A model generated the notes under the pieces. It was not told the DNA's origin. It saw only the letters and a list, made by a program, of their open reading frames with translations, and ran no database searches. A stretch of DNA of 64,000 nucleotides from Heterodera schachtii (lineage: Eukaryota; Nematoda; Chromadorea; Rhabditida; Heteroderidae): the NCBI GenBank assembly GCA_023374025.1, contig SIJG01000019.1, positions 434,864 to 498,863 of the forward strand. The letters are read 5' to 3'. Of this stretch, positions 11,816-24,915 are shown piece after piece; positions within the stretch are counted from its first letter, which is position 1; every line of letters starts with the position of its first letter. A program made the position numbers and the translations under genes.

Positions 11816-12268
11816 GAAAAACGACTTTTGTGCCTTCAAAATTTTTTTTATATCATTCGAAAGCTCTTAAAAAGTTGTAACCCAAAAGTGTAATGCGTTT
11901 TTTGTTTAGACAAATGTAAAAAAAGTTATAGGCAAAATGCCAAAAAATCGTCGAGGGGGCCTGGATTTTTTTTGACTGAAAATTTCAAAAAACCAAATAC
12001 AGGGTTGGATGCAGCTTAAAAAGTTGCACAATTACGTTTCTATGCAAAATGGCTAAGAGCAAAGCCGGCCGAGTTATTCGCGAAAAACCGAAAAAACCGG
12101 AAATGAGGTGTCTTCATCTGGGAGGTTTTCCTGAACGCACTTTTGTTCTGATCAAAAAATTTTTGCTGGCAATATTGTCCGGCACCCTTTGTCCCAAGGC
12201 CTTTTACGAGTGGATTTTCCATTTAGGCCTTTAAAAAAAATTTCGTAACAGTGAAACTGCAAACGGGA

Positions 12269-12299
12269 GCCATTTCAGCGCCGCTGGCGCTGAAATGGC
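12269..12299. repeat. Perfect 14-bp-stem hairpin
   Basis: The arms GCCATTTCAGCGCC and GGCGCTGAAATGGC are exact inverted repeats separated by GCT. It lies at the right edge of the 11-12.3 kb repeat cluster and is G+C-rich in an A+T-rich setting. It may be the tip of an inverted-repeat element. Confidence 0.8.
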
Positions 12300-12340
12300 C
12301 AATTTTCGATCATATAAATCTTCGAAAATTTGATTAATTT

Positions 12341-15004
12341 TTTACAAATTTCTTTTAAGCCTGTTATTTCATCATTTGAATACGTTTGAAAAATTTTTGC
12401 CAAATTAAAAATCCTCAATAAAAAATTAAATTAGCGAATGATTATCTATTAAAAAATGAAAAAAATTTTCCGATAACAGCCAAAAAACCAAAAATATCAC
12501 AATTAATTAATGGGGATTTTGAACAATTTTGGCAATTTCCATTAAAGAAATGAAATATAAAAATTAAATATTACATAATTAGATAAGAATATTAACCGGC
12601 TGTTAAAAGATAGTTTATCTGATTAAAAATAGCATTTGTAAGCAGTAAATTATTTTATAATGTGCATTGGAAATAGAACCCTTTTGACATTTTAATCAAT
12701 TAAAATCGCAAAAATAAAATATAAACGTATCTTTTATTTAGATAAAAGAAAAAAAGTGTAGTAATGTATAATTCAATTAAAAGTCGATCTTTAAGAGTGT
12801 TTTCTTTTCTTTTTGCATTTTTCTTGTGAAATTTTCCAAAAAAGTGGCTAAAATATGGACTAAAATGCAAAATATGGATTTATTCCTGAAAACCCCTAAA
12901 ATTCACCAAATCAAAAAATTTTAACATATAAATGCTATTTTTGGGCCCCTTTCACAAATAAAAATAAAAGGTGTAATTCTAACGAAAATGTGAATATAAA
13001 ATTAAATTCGAATTGTTCGCAATGGACTGTTAAACATAGAAATGCAAAATAAATAAAGAAAATGCAATTATTATTATTATTAATAAGAATATGTAAAAAA
13101 TATATATTGGAAAAAGCAACAAAAATGTTTATTAAACAATGAAAAAAGAACGAAATTATTTGGTTCACAAAACTTAACGAGCAACATGGCGAAAAACCGT
13201 GTGATAATATTCAAACTTTAAATATAATTTTTTAAGTTCAATTGTTTATCAAAAATTAAGTTAATAATTTTAATATTATGAGTTTATATAAAAATCTAAA
13301 AAATAATAACAAAAATAATTTCATCCACAATAAAAATTTTATTTTAAAAGGATTAATTTTCTTAATTTTTTAATGATTAATACATATATCTTTTTTATTA
13401 AGAAATTTTAAAGAATGAATAACAAGCCTAATAAATATTTTATTAACACCGAGTATAATATTCTACTCTTAAAAAATTACAATACGTTATCTGATCATTT
13501 TGGCTTCTCCGCATTTTTCAATTAAAAAATATTTGTGAGAGTTGCATATCAGATTTAGGGTCAAAAAATCATAACATTTTGAAAAAATATTAAAATCGCT
13601 TGTGTAACTTAAATGAATGAAAATTGTTCAAACTTAAATTAATTCACCCGCACTTGATATGAAAAGATAACCCAAAGATTTCTTTATTATTATGTTAATT
13701 TAGAAAAATTTTATTGAGTTTCAGAAAAATTAGGGTCAAAATTTTTTAGTTAATTTTGTTCAATTCATTTAAGACATTAGATTTTAATAAATATTTTTTG
13801 GAGAAAATGTTTTAAAAAGTAAATATTTTTAAAATAATATAAATCTGAAATTAGTCACAATAAAAATTTGATATTATAATAATATAAAACAAAAAAAAAT
13901 AAATTATTTTTTATACACAAAATATAATGCACACAATAATTTATATTTCTAAGAAGTTAGAAAGAGTCACATTTCTCGGGGACAAAGTCCGGGAAAAACA
14001 GATAAATTCATCTGTAAACTTTGTTAAATTATTCATACAATTAATATGTAAGAAATCGAGTAATTTAAATAGAGGAGAATAAAACACTCAAATAAATTAA
14101 TATTTGTGAAATTTAAAATAAGAATTTTCAAAAAATAAAAACAAATACATATAACTAAATAATAATTTATTTAAGTTAAATATGAAAAACATTTAAATTT
14201 TTCATTGGTAGAAATTTAGATAATATAATTTTCAATATAAAATCGAAATATATGCAAAATTCACTAAATAAATGAAAAAATTAAAGGCAATAAAGGCAAA
14301 ACCGTGTCGACTTTAATGAGAATTTCACTTGGTCAATTTGATTAAACGAAAAAGAAAGAAAGCTATAACTAACAAAAATTAAAGTAATTCAGAATAAATA
14401 CAAACAAATAAAACAAAGAATTAAGATAAAGACTAAATTTAATTAATGTAATTAATCGAAATAATTGTTATTCTACCTAAACAACAACCGAGGATAATGA
14501 ATAAGAAAAAATAAATTAAACGATAAACCCTCATTTTGGTTTTAATTCTTATTTGTTTCAAAAACGATTGAAATATGTTTCATTTTTTATAATACTCAAA
14601 AACATAAAAAAGTAAAATAAGCCCAAAAAAGCTGCATAGAAAAATGGATAAAAATTTTGAAATCACGTCATGTGAATAAAATGTAAAGCAGTTTAATGAA
14701 AAAACCAATGTTAAAAGATAAAAACCTGATTATAGCAATCAAAAATAAAAAATATTTTTATAAATTAGACCATAAATACCAATAAAAATAATTATTTATA
14801 TAAAAAAAAATATAAATTGCAAAAAAATCATACATAAAAAATTCCCAAAATATTTAAAATATATTAAATATTTATGATTTACTCAAAGAAAATTTTTAAG
14901 GGTTGTTTTCTCTATTAATCAGAAAAAATAAATTAAAAAAACGACAACCGGAATCGACTCATAACAAATAATATTGTTAGTATTTACGCACTAACAACTT
15001 CTAA
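12341..15004. other. A+T-rich intergenic sequence
   Basis: No supportable gene. Frames such as the one at 12935-13168 (minus) are hydrophobic, Asn-rich and compatible with chance. Confidence 0.5.
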
Positions 15005-15142
15005 AACAATACGGTTGGACAAATTGGCGGTTGGACAAAAACGGAAGAACATCTGCAGCTGAGTGTTGCTGGACAGTTTAAGGGCGGTGAATTGGCCATA
15101 GGCACGACGGACAGCAAAGTGCCAATGCGAAACTTCAATTAA
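15005..15142 (+). other. G+C-rich coding-like island, strand uncertain
   Basis: The island is close to half G+C inside sequence that is about four-fifths A+T. On the plus strand 45 codons are open between TAA stops and include IGGWTKTEEHLQLSVAGQFK then GGELAIGTTDSKVPMRNFN. On the minus strand a frame of about 54 codons is also open (including HWHFAVRRAYGQFTALKLSS). It contains a short direct repeat of GGTTGGACAAA. There is no ATG and no clear acceptor. It may be an exon or a decayed gene of unknown family. Confidence 0.35.
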
Positions 15143-15162
15143 AATATTTTATCAAATCAATT

Positions 15163-15270
15163 TAACTATGAACAGGAGGGATTAGGACTGACTAAAATAA
15201 AGAAAATCCAAGAATCCAAAGCGACTCCGTCCTTGTCTTTATCCGAAAGTGGTTTATTTTTACTGTTAAT
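15163..15270 (+). other. Second coding-like island in the same frame
   Basis: Immediately after the previous island, in the same frame past its TAA, an open frame reads EQEGLGLTKIKKIQESKATP then SLSLSESGLFLLLIK before TAA. An AG just before GAGGGATTAG could be an acceptor. The shared frame with 15005-15142 suggests one decayed coding unit, but this is inference. Confidence 0.25.
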
Positions 15271-18200
15271 TAAATAATTTTCCATTTTTTTTATTAATTA
15301 ATATTACAGTATCGTTTATGACAAGGTGGGTCACCAAAAAAACGGTAACGGCAGCTGAGGGAGCAATTATTTCAAATGCATTAATTGATTTTTTAATTTA
15401 AATATTTCATGCAATGAAAGAATATTTATTGGTTTTAATTTTTAATGGTTGGGTTTTATTGTAGTTATTTATTAATTAATTTTATTTAATATTAATTTTT
15501 TTGCAAATTTTTGATCCACTACTTTTGTCTTCTTTTAGCTAATCCTTTATCAATTCATGTTGACCAAAAGATCAATTGTAAAAAGTCGATTTTTGCAGAA
15601 AAAGTCCTCCACCGAAAATTAGCAATGGTCTCGTCGCGTAGGAAAAAATTGCGTTTTTATTGAAAAATTATTTTGTATTTAAATTAAATCAAACTTTTCT
15701 TTTAAAAATTAGTGAATTCATTGATTATTTTACTTAAGAAGTAATAATTTTAGAAATTTTTGACTTATATATTTGTAATTTAATGTACATGTTCCGACAA
15801 ATGTGTGAATTCACCCAGAGAAGTATATTAATTATTATAAAATACTATATTTTTATTTTTTATTTATTATTTCAATTAAATTTGAATAAAAGACATAACA
15901 TTCTTTTTTACAAACAATCTTTGCCTGCTATTTTTACTTTACATTATTAAATTTTTTAAATAATTTTACACTAGAATTTTATCAAATACTTTACAATTGT
16001 TCATAATATATAATTTTGTTTTTTTCTAAAAATATTATTTTAAATTTAAAAAATATTCGGTGAAAAGAAAATGTAAACAGGTATTTCTTTTGTTTTGCTT
16101 TAATTTTATTTTCAAAATTTAATCTAGTTAATAGCTTTCTTATTTAGTTATCTCGACTTGCAATTCTTTTTCGACAACCCTAATGATCAAAGATAAATGC
16201 TTTTGAAAATTAATTGATTTAAAAAATTTTCATTTAAAATTTAGTTTATTTATTTGTATTTGGTTCAATAAAAATATTTTGTTTATAATAGCGATTAACT
16301 TTATCATTTTAACTAATTATGAATATTTTTAGTAATGATTCGATATATATATATTTATTTTTGGGTAAAGTCCTTCATGGATTGCCTCATTTATTTGTTA
16401 CACTATGTTGTGGTATACGAGTTTTAAGAAACTACATCCGTAACGCTTGAATTTGCAAGAGACATAAGCAATAATTTATTTAAACGAAAATAATGTTTTT
16501 TCATAAAACTTTTTTGATAGTACTGATTTTTCTACACTTTGGACGGGTCAAAACTGACGAGCTTGAGCTACCAAGGGCGTAGGCAGGGGGGGGGGCTGGG
16601 GGGCTAAAGCCCCCCCCCCCCCGAAACCCAAAAAGTAAAAAATTTTCAGTAGATTTTTTTAAATTTTATAAATAATTAAATAATCTAACTTTCAAATAAA
16701 TCATTAATTGTTTAAATTTTGTTAACTATTAATTTGATAATTATTAAATAAACAAAATATCTTATTAAAAAATTAAAATGAAAAACAGACTCAATTAATT
16801 GTGTATTTAAGACAAGAGATATAAAAAGAATTTTAAAAATATAAAATGCTACAAGAAAACGCAAAAAATAAAAGTAATTAACTTAGTAAATAAAAAACTA
16901 AATTAATATAAAACATTTACCTAAATTTACAAAAACAAATTTTAAAATGAATAAGCTTAAAATTAAAATATTACAAAAAATTGGGATACAATCTGTCTTT
17001 GTTATTGGAATTCACCGATCAAAAATAGGCCATTAATTGTGGAGGTGCCATCAAATAGAGAATTTTAGGTGCTATAATTAACAATTAACAAACTAAATCA
17101 CTTTAATATTATAATTTTGTCGCAAATTAGTCGAAGAATTTGATCAAAGAGAATTCTTGGCTTGAAGACTGAAAATTTCATGAAATGAATCATATAATTT
17201 TAAATAATTCTAACGAGAAAGTTTTGCCTATAGTGAAGTTTCAACTGAACTAAATAAATAATGGTCATAAAAATATACCATCGAAAGTAAGAAAAATATA
17301 GAATATTTTGTACGAAAAAAAAATAAATTTGTTCCCTTAAACTTATAAAGAAATATCAAATTAAAAAAAAATGTTTACGCTTGCACCATTGGCTAAGATC
17401 TTCGGTCTAACGGCAATTTAAATATATATTATTTATAAGATACATGTAAGAAAAATATCATATTATTTTAAAAAAGATTGCAAAATTAATTATTTTGTTG
17501 AAAATAAATATCTTTTATTAAATAAATATTCAGATAAATTCATAAAAAATAAAACTGTTTAAAATTCTTTAAAATGGTCTTAGTTTAATATTTAATAATA
17601 AAAATTGTATATTAATCATATTATTTGAATTTTACCAAAGTAATTTTATTATACTATATAACTTAATAGAATTTTATTATTAAATAATATTGCAAAATTA
17701 ATTACCAAAACTTAATGAATTTATCTAAAAACCATAAAATATTTAGAATTTTAAACACTATTAAAATTAAAAACTAAATTTACTTTAATATTAAAAATGT
17801 AAAAACCTTCTAATCTTCTAAGAATTTTCAAAAGGATAAATATAATGCTGTAAACTTTCTTAAAATAATAATTTTTGAATAATTGACATATGCCAAAACT
17901 GCTTAAAAACCAAAATTAAAAAATAAAGAAGCAAATCCATTAATTGTATCTTTTAATAATGAGTTTTGAGAGTAATTAAACAACAAGGCAAAATTATGCA
18001 ATAATTAGCTATATAAATCAAATTGTTTAATTCAATTTGTCGATGAACTATTTTATTGTAAAAAAGAATGAAGTATTAAAGAATACGAAAAACCACGAAA
18101 ATACAAAAATTAAAAAATATGAATCAATATAATATTAGCACACTTATTTCATTCATACAAAAAACGCATTATAATTTTAATTTTTTAAAATTTTAAAGTT

Positions 18201-18862
18201 TAATATTAGATTTTTTGTTAATAGATTAAAGCATTCTAAATAATGGATATTGTCAAATGTTTTATAAATATTTAGATGGTTTTGAGAAGAAGATATAATT
18301 ACGGGAACTGCACATTAAATTTATTTTAAACGGAGTTTATGACTAAATAATAGTTACTTATAGCATTTATAGCTAAAAATGAAAAATTAATTAATTCTTA
18401 AATTTTTAACATATAAATTTTCGTTATATGTAAAATGTGAGTGATTTTACCGTTTGGTTTGATCATACAATACAGAAAACGGAACATGACAAGAAAATTT
18501 TTTAATTAATTTAGAAAAGAACATTTAAAATAATAAATAGAATTAATAAAATAGTTATAACCATATATTTATGTGATTTGTTGTGAAGTAAATAAGAGTA
18601 TGTGTCCAAAAGAATGTGGGAGTTACATAAATTAATTAATGTATTTGAAACCTAAATTAAAAATGAAAATTTACAGTAATCAAAAAGAAAAGAGAAAACT
18701 GGAAACCATACAAAAAATGCGTGATAATGTCAAAACCTAAATGGATAAAATAATCAAAAAAGTTTAATTAAAAGGGAATTGAAACGTACTTTTAACGGAA
18801 AAGCTAATATTTAAGGAATTGTATTTTGCGGAAATTTTTAGATTCAAAAACCACTCGGCTAA
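15271..18862. other. A+T-rich intergenic sequence with one GC palindrome
   Basis: Mostly desert. A small exon-like patch at 15315-15360 follows a TATTACAG acceptor shape. At 16565-16625 a run of G followed by AGCCCCCC forms a hairpin (GGGGGGCT/AGCCCCCC) adjoining CCGAAACCC. It is typical of the end of a dispersed element. Confidence 0.5.
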
Positions 18863-18958
18863 GCAATATATGTAAATACCAAACAGCCGATGCTGAATAT
18901 CACGCAGCTTATCTTATTTAGCGTATTAACCGACTTGTACGAGATCATCAATATATAA
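18863..18958 (+). CDS. Short hydrophobic frame, paralogue of the 20175 ORF
   Basis: An open frame without its own ATG ends in NITQLILFSVLTDLYEIINI and TAA. Its last 76 bases match 20205-20280 with eight differences. Six of these fall at third codon positions and four are silent, and the 9-base length difference near the start keeps the frame. That pattern suggests protein-coding history on the plus strand. The C-terminal part is a membrane-like hydrophobic segment followed by an acidic/aromatic end. It may be a terminal exon whose 5' exons I cannot identify. The same bases read on the minus strand are also open, but with fewer silent changes. Confidence 0.4.
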   Translation, partial: AIYVNTKQPMLNITQLILFSVLTDLYEIINI

Positions 18959-20174
18959 AAGTCTTATTTTGCGAACAATTAATATGTATCTAAAAATAAT
19001 CCAATGAAATGTAAATATTAAGGCTTATTAAACTTTAAATAAAATATTGAAGGAAATTTTATATTTTACCAAATTTGTTTTCTTTTCATAGTTTTTAAAT
19101 TTCGGAAAGTAAATTCCGATCCTTTCACTATTAATATTCATAAAAATGAAACTTTTGAAAAATAATTAATTTTTCCAACAAGCACTGAATAGAATAGAAG
19201 CTCATGAAATCTTCTGTATTATAATAAATTTCATAATAAAAAACTAAAATTGAAAATTAATTTATTAATTGAAATATTAAATTATGACATCAATCTACTG
19301 CTTTTAAAAATTCATATGTGTATCTTTACAAAAAAAAAAATTTGAAAAAAATGAAGCATAAAATTAAATTAAATTGAGAAAAATATGAATTAAATCAATT
19401 GTCTAATAAAAATTTTTTTTAGTAAACTGAAGCATAAATAAGAAGCAATTTAAATTATTAAAAAAACTTTCAATAACTAAAGACTAGTGGACAAAAATTG
19501 TTGAACATATGGATAAACTCATAAACTTAAAAATCAAATATTCTTATAACTATAAAGTTATAAATCTCAAGATTTTTTTGATTTCTTTTTGGATAAATAA
19601 ATACTATTATTTATACTTATTGTAAAAACTTGATTAAAAGAAAATTATTACATTACCAGAAATAAGACTGAAATAATTGAGACTGGAGTAGTCGGAAGAG
19701 ATTAATTATAAATAAGCTATTTAAATAGGTCAAAATAATTTAAATTCTTTGAAAAAATTCATTTTTAAATGATATAAATAAAAAGATGTAAATGAAAATT
19801 AAAAAATCTAAATTTATATGTGTATATTCAATGAAATAATTTGACAAAAATGCTACTGAAACCAAAGATAAAACAAATCAAATTTAGAGGATACAGAAAT
19901 TAATATTATTAAGAAATATATACTCAAAATCTAATGTTATAACTTAAAAAAATATAAAGAAATACTTGTGGAAATAGAATTTATGGGTCTATGAAAATTA
20001 TATAAATAATATAAAAAAATTAAGATAAGAATTAAAAAATATATAGATGAAAATAAAATTTGTAAAAAATTAGAATGATTTTATGATCCAAAAGTTTAGA
20101 AATAAAGACTAAGAAAGCATGTACATTCACAAATTTATTTGTACTTATGTAATACATTTAGTGAAATAATTTAA
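18959..20174. other. A+T-rich spacer between the paralogous frames
   Basis: The sequence is A+T-rich with no further detectable similarity between the two units and nothing I can call. Confidence 0.5.
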
Positions 20175-20279
20175 ATGCCAAATAGAAATACAAAATATAC
20201 CGATCAGCCGATTCTGAATATAACGCTGCTAATCTTTTTTATCGTATTAACCGACTTGTACGAGATAATAAATATATAA
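20175..20279 (+). CDS. 34-residue hydrophobic peptide, paralogue of 18863-18958
   Basis: ATG opens a frame starting MPNRNTKYTDQPILNIT, continuing with a hydrophobic run and ending VLTDLYEIINI. It shares a perfect 24-base core with its partner 1.3 kb upstream and the ending VLTDLYEIINI exactly. It has three extra residues (YTD) after NTK. A single membrane-spanning segment or the last exon of a membrane receptor would fit. No family is recognised. Confidence 0.4.
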   Translation: MPNRNTKYTDQPILNITLLIFFIVLTDLYEIINI

Positions 20280-20641
20280 ACAATCAATATTTTTAATATA
20301 TTTGATTATTTTATTCATATAAAGGAAAATTCTAGTTAAATACAAATTAAAAAGGAAACTCAAAGTTCAAATAGTTTATTTGAATAGTTTGGAATATTTT
20401 GTTGTTTATTTAATTTCTTTATTTTGTTATTTAAAACAAAAAATTAATAGATCTAGCTGAAAATATTGAACATATTCTCTTAAGAATATTTATTTTTTTT
20501 ATTAATCTGTTTATCTTTTTTAATCCAACAATAATATAAAAAGATTCAGGTGAATAAATATAAAATATTAAAATAAACAAAAGATAATAAAATAAACCAG
20601 AATATTAATTTAAATGTTCAAAAATTATATGAAAAAAAATA

Positions 20642-20848
20642 TTGCAAAACAAAAAATGTAATGTAAATTGTTTTATAAAAAAATATATATATTTGCAATT
20701 AAATGAAATACTATTTAATGCGTTAATCAACAGTAAAGGAAATTTAGACCGCGCACATACATATTATAATTTTTATAAGGAATGCATAAATGATTTGGGA
20801 AGGTTATATTCTAATTTGATAATTTACAAATTCATAAAATGCTCTTGA
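20642..20848 (+). other. Weak open frame
   Basis: A frame of about 68 codons without ATG at its left end includes NSKGNLDRAHTYYNFYKECI, which looks more protein-like than neighbouring A+T-rich frames. No homology is recognised and chance remains possible. Confidence 0.2.
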
Positions 20849-21351
20849 AATAATAAATTATATCGTCTAATTTCATTATTATAATTGAAGGCAAATTCTA
20901 AATAAAGTTTTTTAACACCTTTAAAAAACATTTAGACAATTTAAAATAAAAATATTTAATCCTTTTAAAATCTATAAATAACGAAAGTTTCTTTTATATT
21001 TTTTCGGGTTTTACTTAAAAATCGATATTAAAAAAGTTATATCTTTAAAATATATATTAAAATCAAAATTAGCTGAAAAAAAGGGAAAAAAATTTGAGTT
21101 TTAAAAGATAGAAATAATTTATAATTCTATAATAGAAAAAATTTAAAAATACTATAATTGATTGTTAATAAATAATTTTAAATTTAAAAAAAGGAAATAA
21201 TAATTTTCATGAAAGTTCAAATTTGGATGGAAAATGCTAAATAAAAGCTATAGCACGAAGAATCGATATGAAATTGGCTCTGAGAGCATGATAAAATTTT
21301 AATTATACTAAGCTTCAATAAGAAATAAATTATGAATTATATTAAAAAAGG

Positions 21352-21453
21352 ATGAAAAAGGAAAAATTTAAAGAGTATTTCGAAGTCACTCATGTCGCGC
21401 GCATAGAAGAACTGTGCCCAACACAATGTAAAAACCAAGTGATAAAACATTAA
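21352..21453 (+). other. 33-residue ORF in a G+C-richer patch
   Basis: ATG opens MKKEKFKEYFEVTHVARIEE and ends LCPTQCKNQVIKH. The G+C content over GTCACTCATGTCGCGCGC is far above background. It could be an isolated exon or a small peptide. I do not recognise it. Confidence 0.25.
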
Positions 21454-22782
21454 GAACATTTTCTAAAAAAAAGACAATAAAGAAATCTTGGTTAAAAAAA
21501 TTCGTAATTTCGAACAATTATTAGTATTTAATCTCTTAATAACTCCACTTTATAGAATGCTTATACATTAGTGAATATCGAAAACAGTATGGAAAAATAC
21601 TAATAAATAACTTAATATAATTTTTAATAATGTTGCAACCCAGGAAACTAAAATATTGAAAAATGTTTTATTGTATTGAGATTAAAAATAATTCAACTCA
21701 TAAAAAATATTAGTTATGTTTCAGGAGTACAAATGCTATAATATACAACCAACCGAAATTGGACCCAATCTAGGTTAAATAAATAATAAATTAAAACAAA
21801 TCTTACTAATTAAAAAAGGCTTTATTACTTAATTCATTATATAAAAAAGTTATTTGATAAAATAAATTACATTATAATTAATTATCTTAATAAATTAGTG
21901 AATTAAAATTATTTTTTCAAATATTTCTACTAAAATTTCAAAATAAAGTCAAAATTTTTAAATACATATTATTTATAATATTTTCTATGATTCTAAAGTC
22001 GAACTGTAACTGGAGCTTAGGAATTGAGAATAGATAGAAAATGAAGCAATAGAATTAAGGTTATAAATATGGATTTATAAATTTAAATGAAAATATTTTT
22101 TTCTGGTTAAAATTATATAAATGAAGATAAGAAATCACAAACATCATGCCGTAACGATGTTTTATTTGTATATTTAGAAATACATTAAGCAATAAAAATT
22201 TATACAGGCTCGAAATAACGAACATTTTTCTAAATTTAAAAATTAAAATAGAATTAATCAATAAATATTAAAATTTATTAGGAGGAAAACATAAAAAATG
22301 AATATGATTAAAATTAGTAAATTTTCAAACAAAGGACCGGAAGATGCTAATATATACAACAATTTATTAATATTTATATCAGAAATTTTAAATTTATAAA
22401 ATACTGACAGTGTATTAAGCGTCCAATACAGCAATGCTAATGACTGAAGTTCCATTAATAATTTTTGAAATTTACTTTTAATTATATAATTTATAATTTA
22501 AAAAGGAATAAGATAAAGAACAAAGGTTTGCCCTAGCTACCAAATGTATTATTTTAAATTATTTCTATCATTTAAAGCGAGAAATTTCTGAGCGAAAGGA
22601 AATTTAGCCTTTTTATTAGTACTGATTGAACTGGCATAAAATGTTTTATTATTAAAATATTTTATATTATGCTTTTCAATAATTGAAATTAAAAAAAATA
22701 ATATATATATCTTGGAAAATTAATGTAAAAATTATCAAAAATTTTTCTCTAAACAAAATCTTTTTAGGTATTTTAATCGTAA

Positions 22783-23265
22783 TTATAATTCGGGTAATCC
22801 CAAACTAAATAACAAAAATTCAATATTACAGTTAATATTACATGAGCATACACTCCATGATGATTTTCTGCGGAAACTTTTTAGAACTTTTGGAAACACA
22901 AACCATTTAACATTATGGTCAAAAAACACTAATAAAAATAAGAACGTGTTTATAATAAAGAATAATATTGCATATGTCAAGCATGCTGAATAATAAGTTA
23001 AATAAACATTAAATGCGTAATTATATACTAGAAGAAATACAAAAAAGCATTCAATTAAGAAATAATCAGTAAGGCATTAATGATGATCAAATTTAAAAAT
23101 TTTCCCTGTTTTGATGAAATTTGTTTCCTTATCCAAGTTTGACAAATTCAAAATAAAAAATTTATTTGCTTCGTCTGATTGGTAAACAAATTTCAAGTGC
23201 ACGAATCCCATTCTGACTAGTGTCTTATCACTGCTTTTTCTAGATTGATTAATATGATAAAAATG
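22783..23265 (-). other. Long open frame interrupted by one stop
   Basis: On the minus strand about 160 codons are open except for a single TAA at 23077-23079. The upstream part contains MGFVHLKFVYQSDEANKFF and the downstream part has two hydrophobic segments followed by FPKVLKSFRRKSSWSVCSC. In this composition a frame of about 100 codons is expected roughly once by chance, so two in phase is suggestive only. A decayed membrane protein gene is one possibility. Confidence 0.25.
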
Positions 23266-24657
23266 TCAGTTTGTTTTTAATTTGCATATAACACCTAAAA
23301 AGGTTGAAAAATAATATTAAAAAAGATGGCTCAATTAAAAAAAATCGCTGAGCTAAGAATGAAGAAGGAACACAAATAATTATTTAAAATTAACAATTTG
23401 ATACTCTGTTATGTTAAGGAAAAAATGAATAATAAAAATTGCACAAAATTTTTTGCTAAGTTGGGAATCGAAAATTATATCTCTTCTTTAATTTATGGCA
23501 AATAAAAATAATTATAGATATGAGTAAAATGATGAAATACAATAATTATCAGTAATAAAATTCAAAAATGCTTAAGAAAAAGGTAATTTGACAAAAATAA
23601 ACCATGAGTTTGAAAAATATTTTGGATAAATATTAAAAATAAGAAAGTGAAAAACTTAGATTATTAAAAATTCAAATTAAAATCTTTATTGCGCAAATGA
23701 TGTTAGTTCAAAAATAACTTTTTTGAACTTAACGAATTGTCTTTAAAATTGTCAGGCATAATATTATAAAATTTATTTTAGCTAATCTTTGACAATAATA
23801 GAAAAATACTTAAGTTATGTTCCAGTAACTTTTCTGGAATATCATTCTTAATAGCATGCTTAAAATAGCATTTTAATAAAATAATAATTTAAAAATTTTA
23901 TAAATAATTCATAATTTGTTCAGAGAATTCTTTAAATTCAATTACTTATTAATTATTTATATTGATTGAAATAAATCAATTCGTCAGACGTTCTGAAACT
24001 GCATCTGTTCGGCTAATGTAACCGTTTAGCAATTAATCCCACACACTATTAATTAACAGCAATAATTTTTTTGCCCAGTGGATTCTTGTATTTATAGTTC
24101 ATTTTATAGCAATAGGTTTTTTCTAAATTGAACAAAATAATGTTAGTAACTTTTATTATTTATTCAATTTTTCAATTAATAAATTAATGAAATCGATGTA
24201 CAATTGTAACTGAGTTTATTTTTTTAGCTCATATAATATAAAAGTTAATTTATGCTTATTTTTGGGATATTTATTTTGATTTTTTCTATCGAATTATCAT
24301 GACCTCACAAACAATTTTTTTTGTGATTCTTTGCATTTTAAATATACGATATTAATAAATGTATAATTAATTATAATTATAAAAAATTTTATTGATTCTA
24401 AAGCCATGATTTTTGTCGATTATATAATTATTCTCTTTAGTTTTTATTTTAAATATTATTTTTAAGAACAATTTGAAATCGTGTAATAAATGAAAGCAAT
24501 TTTTTGTTTCTCTAAATATTATATTTTTTGAACTTTTTATGAATAAAAAGAGCTTATGTTTTTAATGATACTCTTACATTATTAGAAAAATATGCGCTAT
24601 TTAAAACTGAAAAGCTTGTTCATTTGATATGTTGTGTGAGATTTGCAGACTTTAATA

Positions 24658-24915
24658 TCAAAATAATTTATTTATGTTAATTTTACTGTTTGGTTTGAAT
24701 TTTCCCATATACCCAAAATTTTCTACCTTTACTTGAAAAATGATATTCATTTTAAACCGATTTTTAAATCTGTTTAGCTGAATTTTTCCAAAAAATGTCA
24801 AAAGTATCTGAGATTCTAAAAGTGTTAGCACTAAGTAAAAGACGAAAATTTTAATCGTATTATAAAAAGATATAAAAGTTCGATTCGAATAATGTTCATT
24901 ATTCCCTCTAAACAT
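24658..24915 (-). CDS. Hypothetical 85-residue protein
   Basis: ATG at 24915 opens MFRGNNEHYSNRTFISFYNT, followed by a hydrophobic segment (FVFYLVLTLLESQILLTFF) and a basic, Asn-rich tail. A single-pass membrane protein is the plain reading. There is no recognised domain, no flanking splice sites and no homologue in the window. Chance is not excluded. Confidence 0.25.
   Translation of the reverse strand: MFRGNNEHYSNRTFISFYNTIKIFVFYLVLTLLESQILLTFFGKIQLNRFKNRFKMNIIFQVKVENFGYMGKFKPNSKININKLF

Larger units (their letters stand above)
11161..12340. repeat. Dispersed repeat cluster next to the C-rich tract
   Basis: The region contains several pieces of interspersed repeats: a GGGCC...GGCCC inverted motif at about 11182, runs of AAAATTTTTC-type sequence, a motif CATTCGAAAGCTCTTAAA at about 11855 that also appears in inverted form near 48934, a tRNA-like segment (11740-11815) and a strong hairpin (12269-12299). 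The open frames at 12040-12234 on both strands fall inside it and have no support as genes. Confidence 0.6.
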
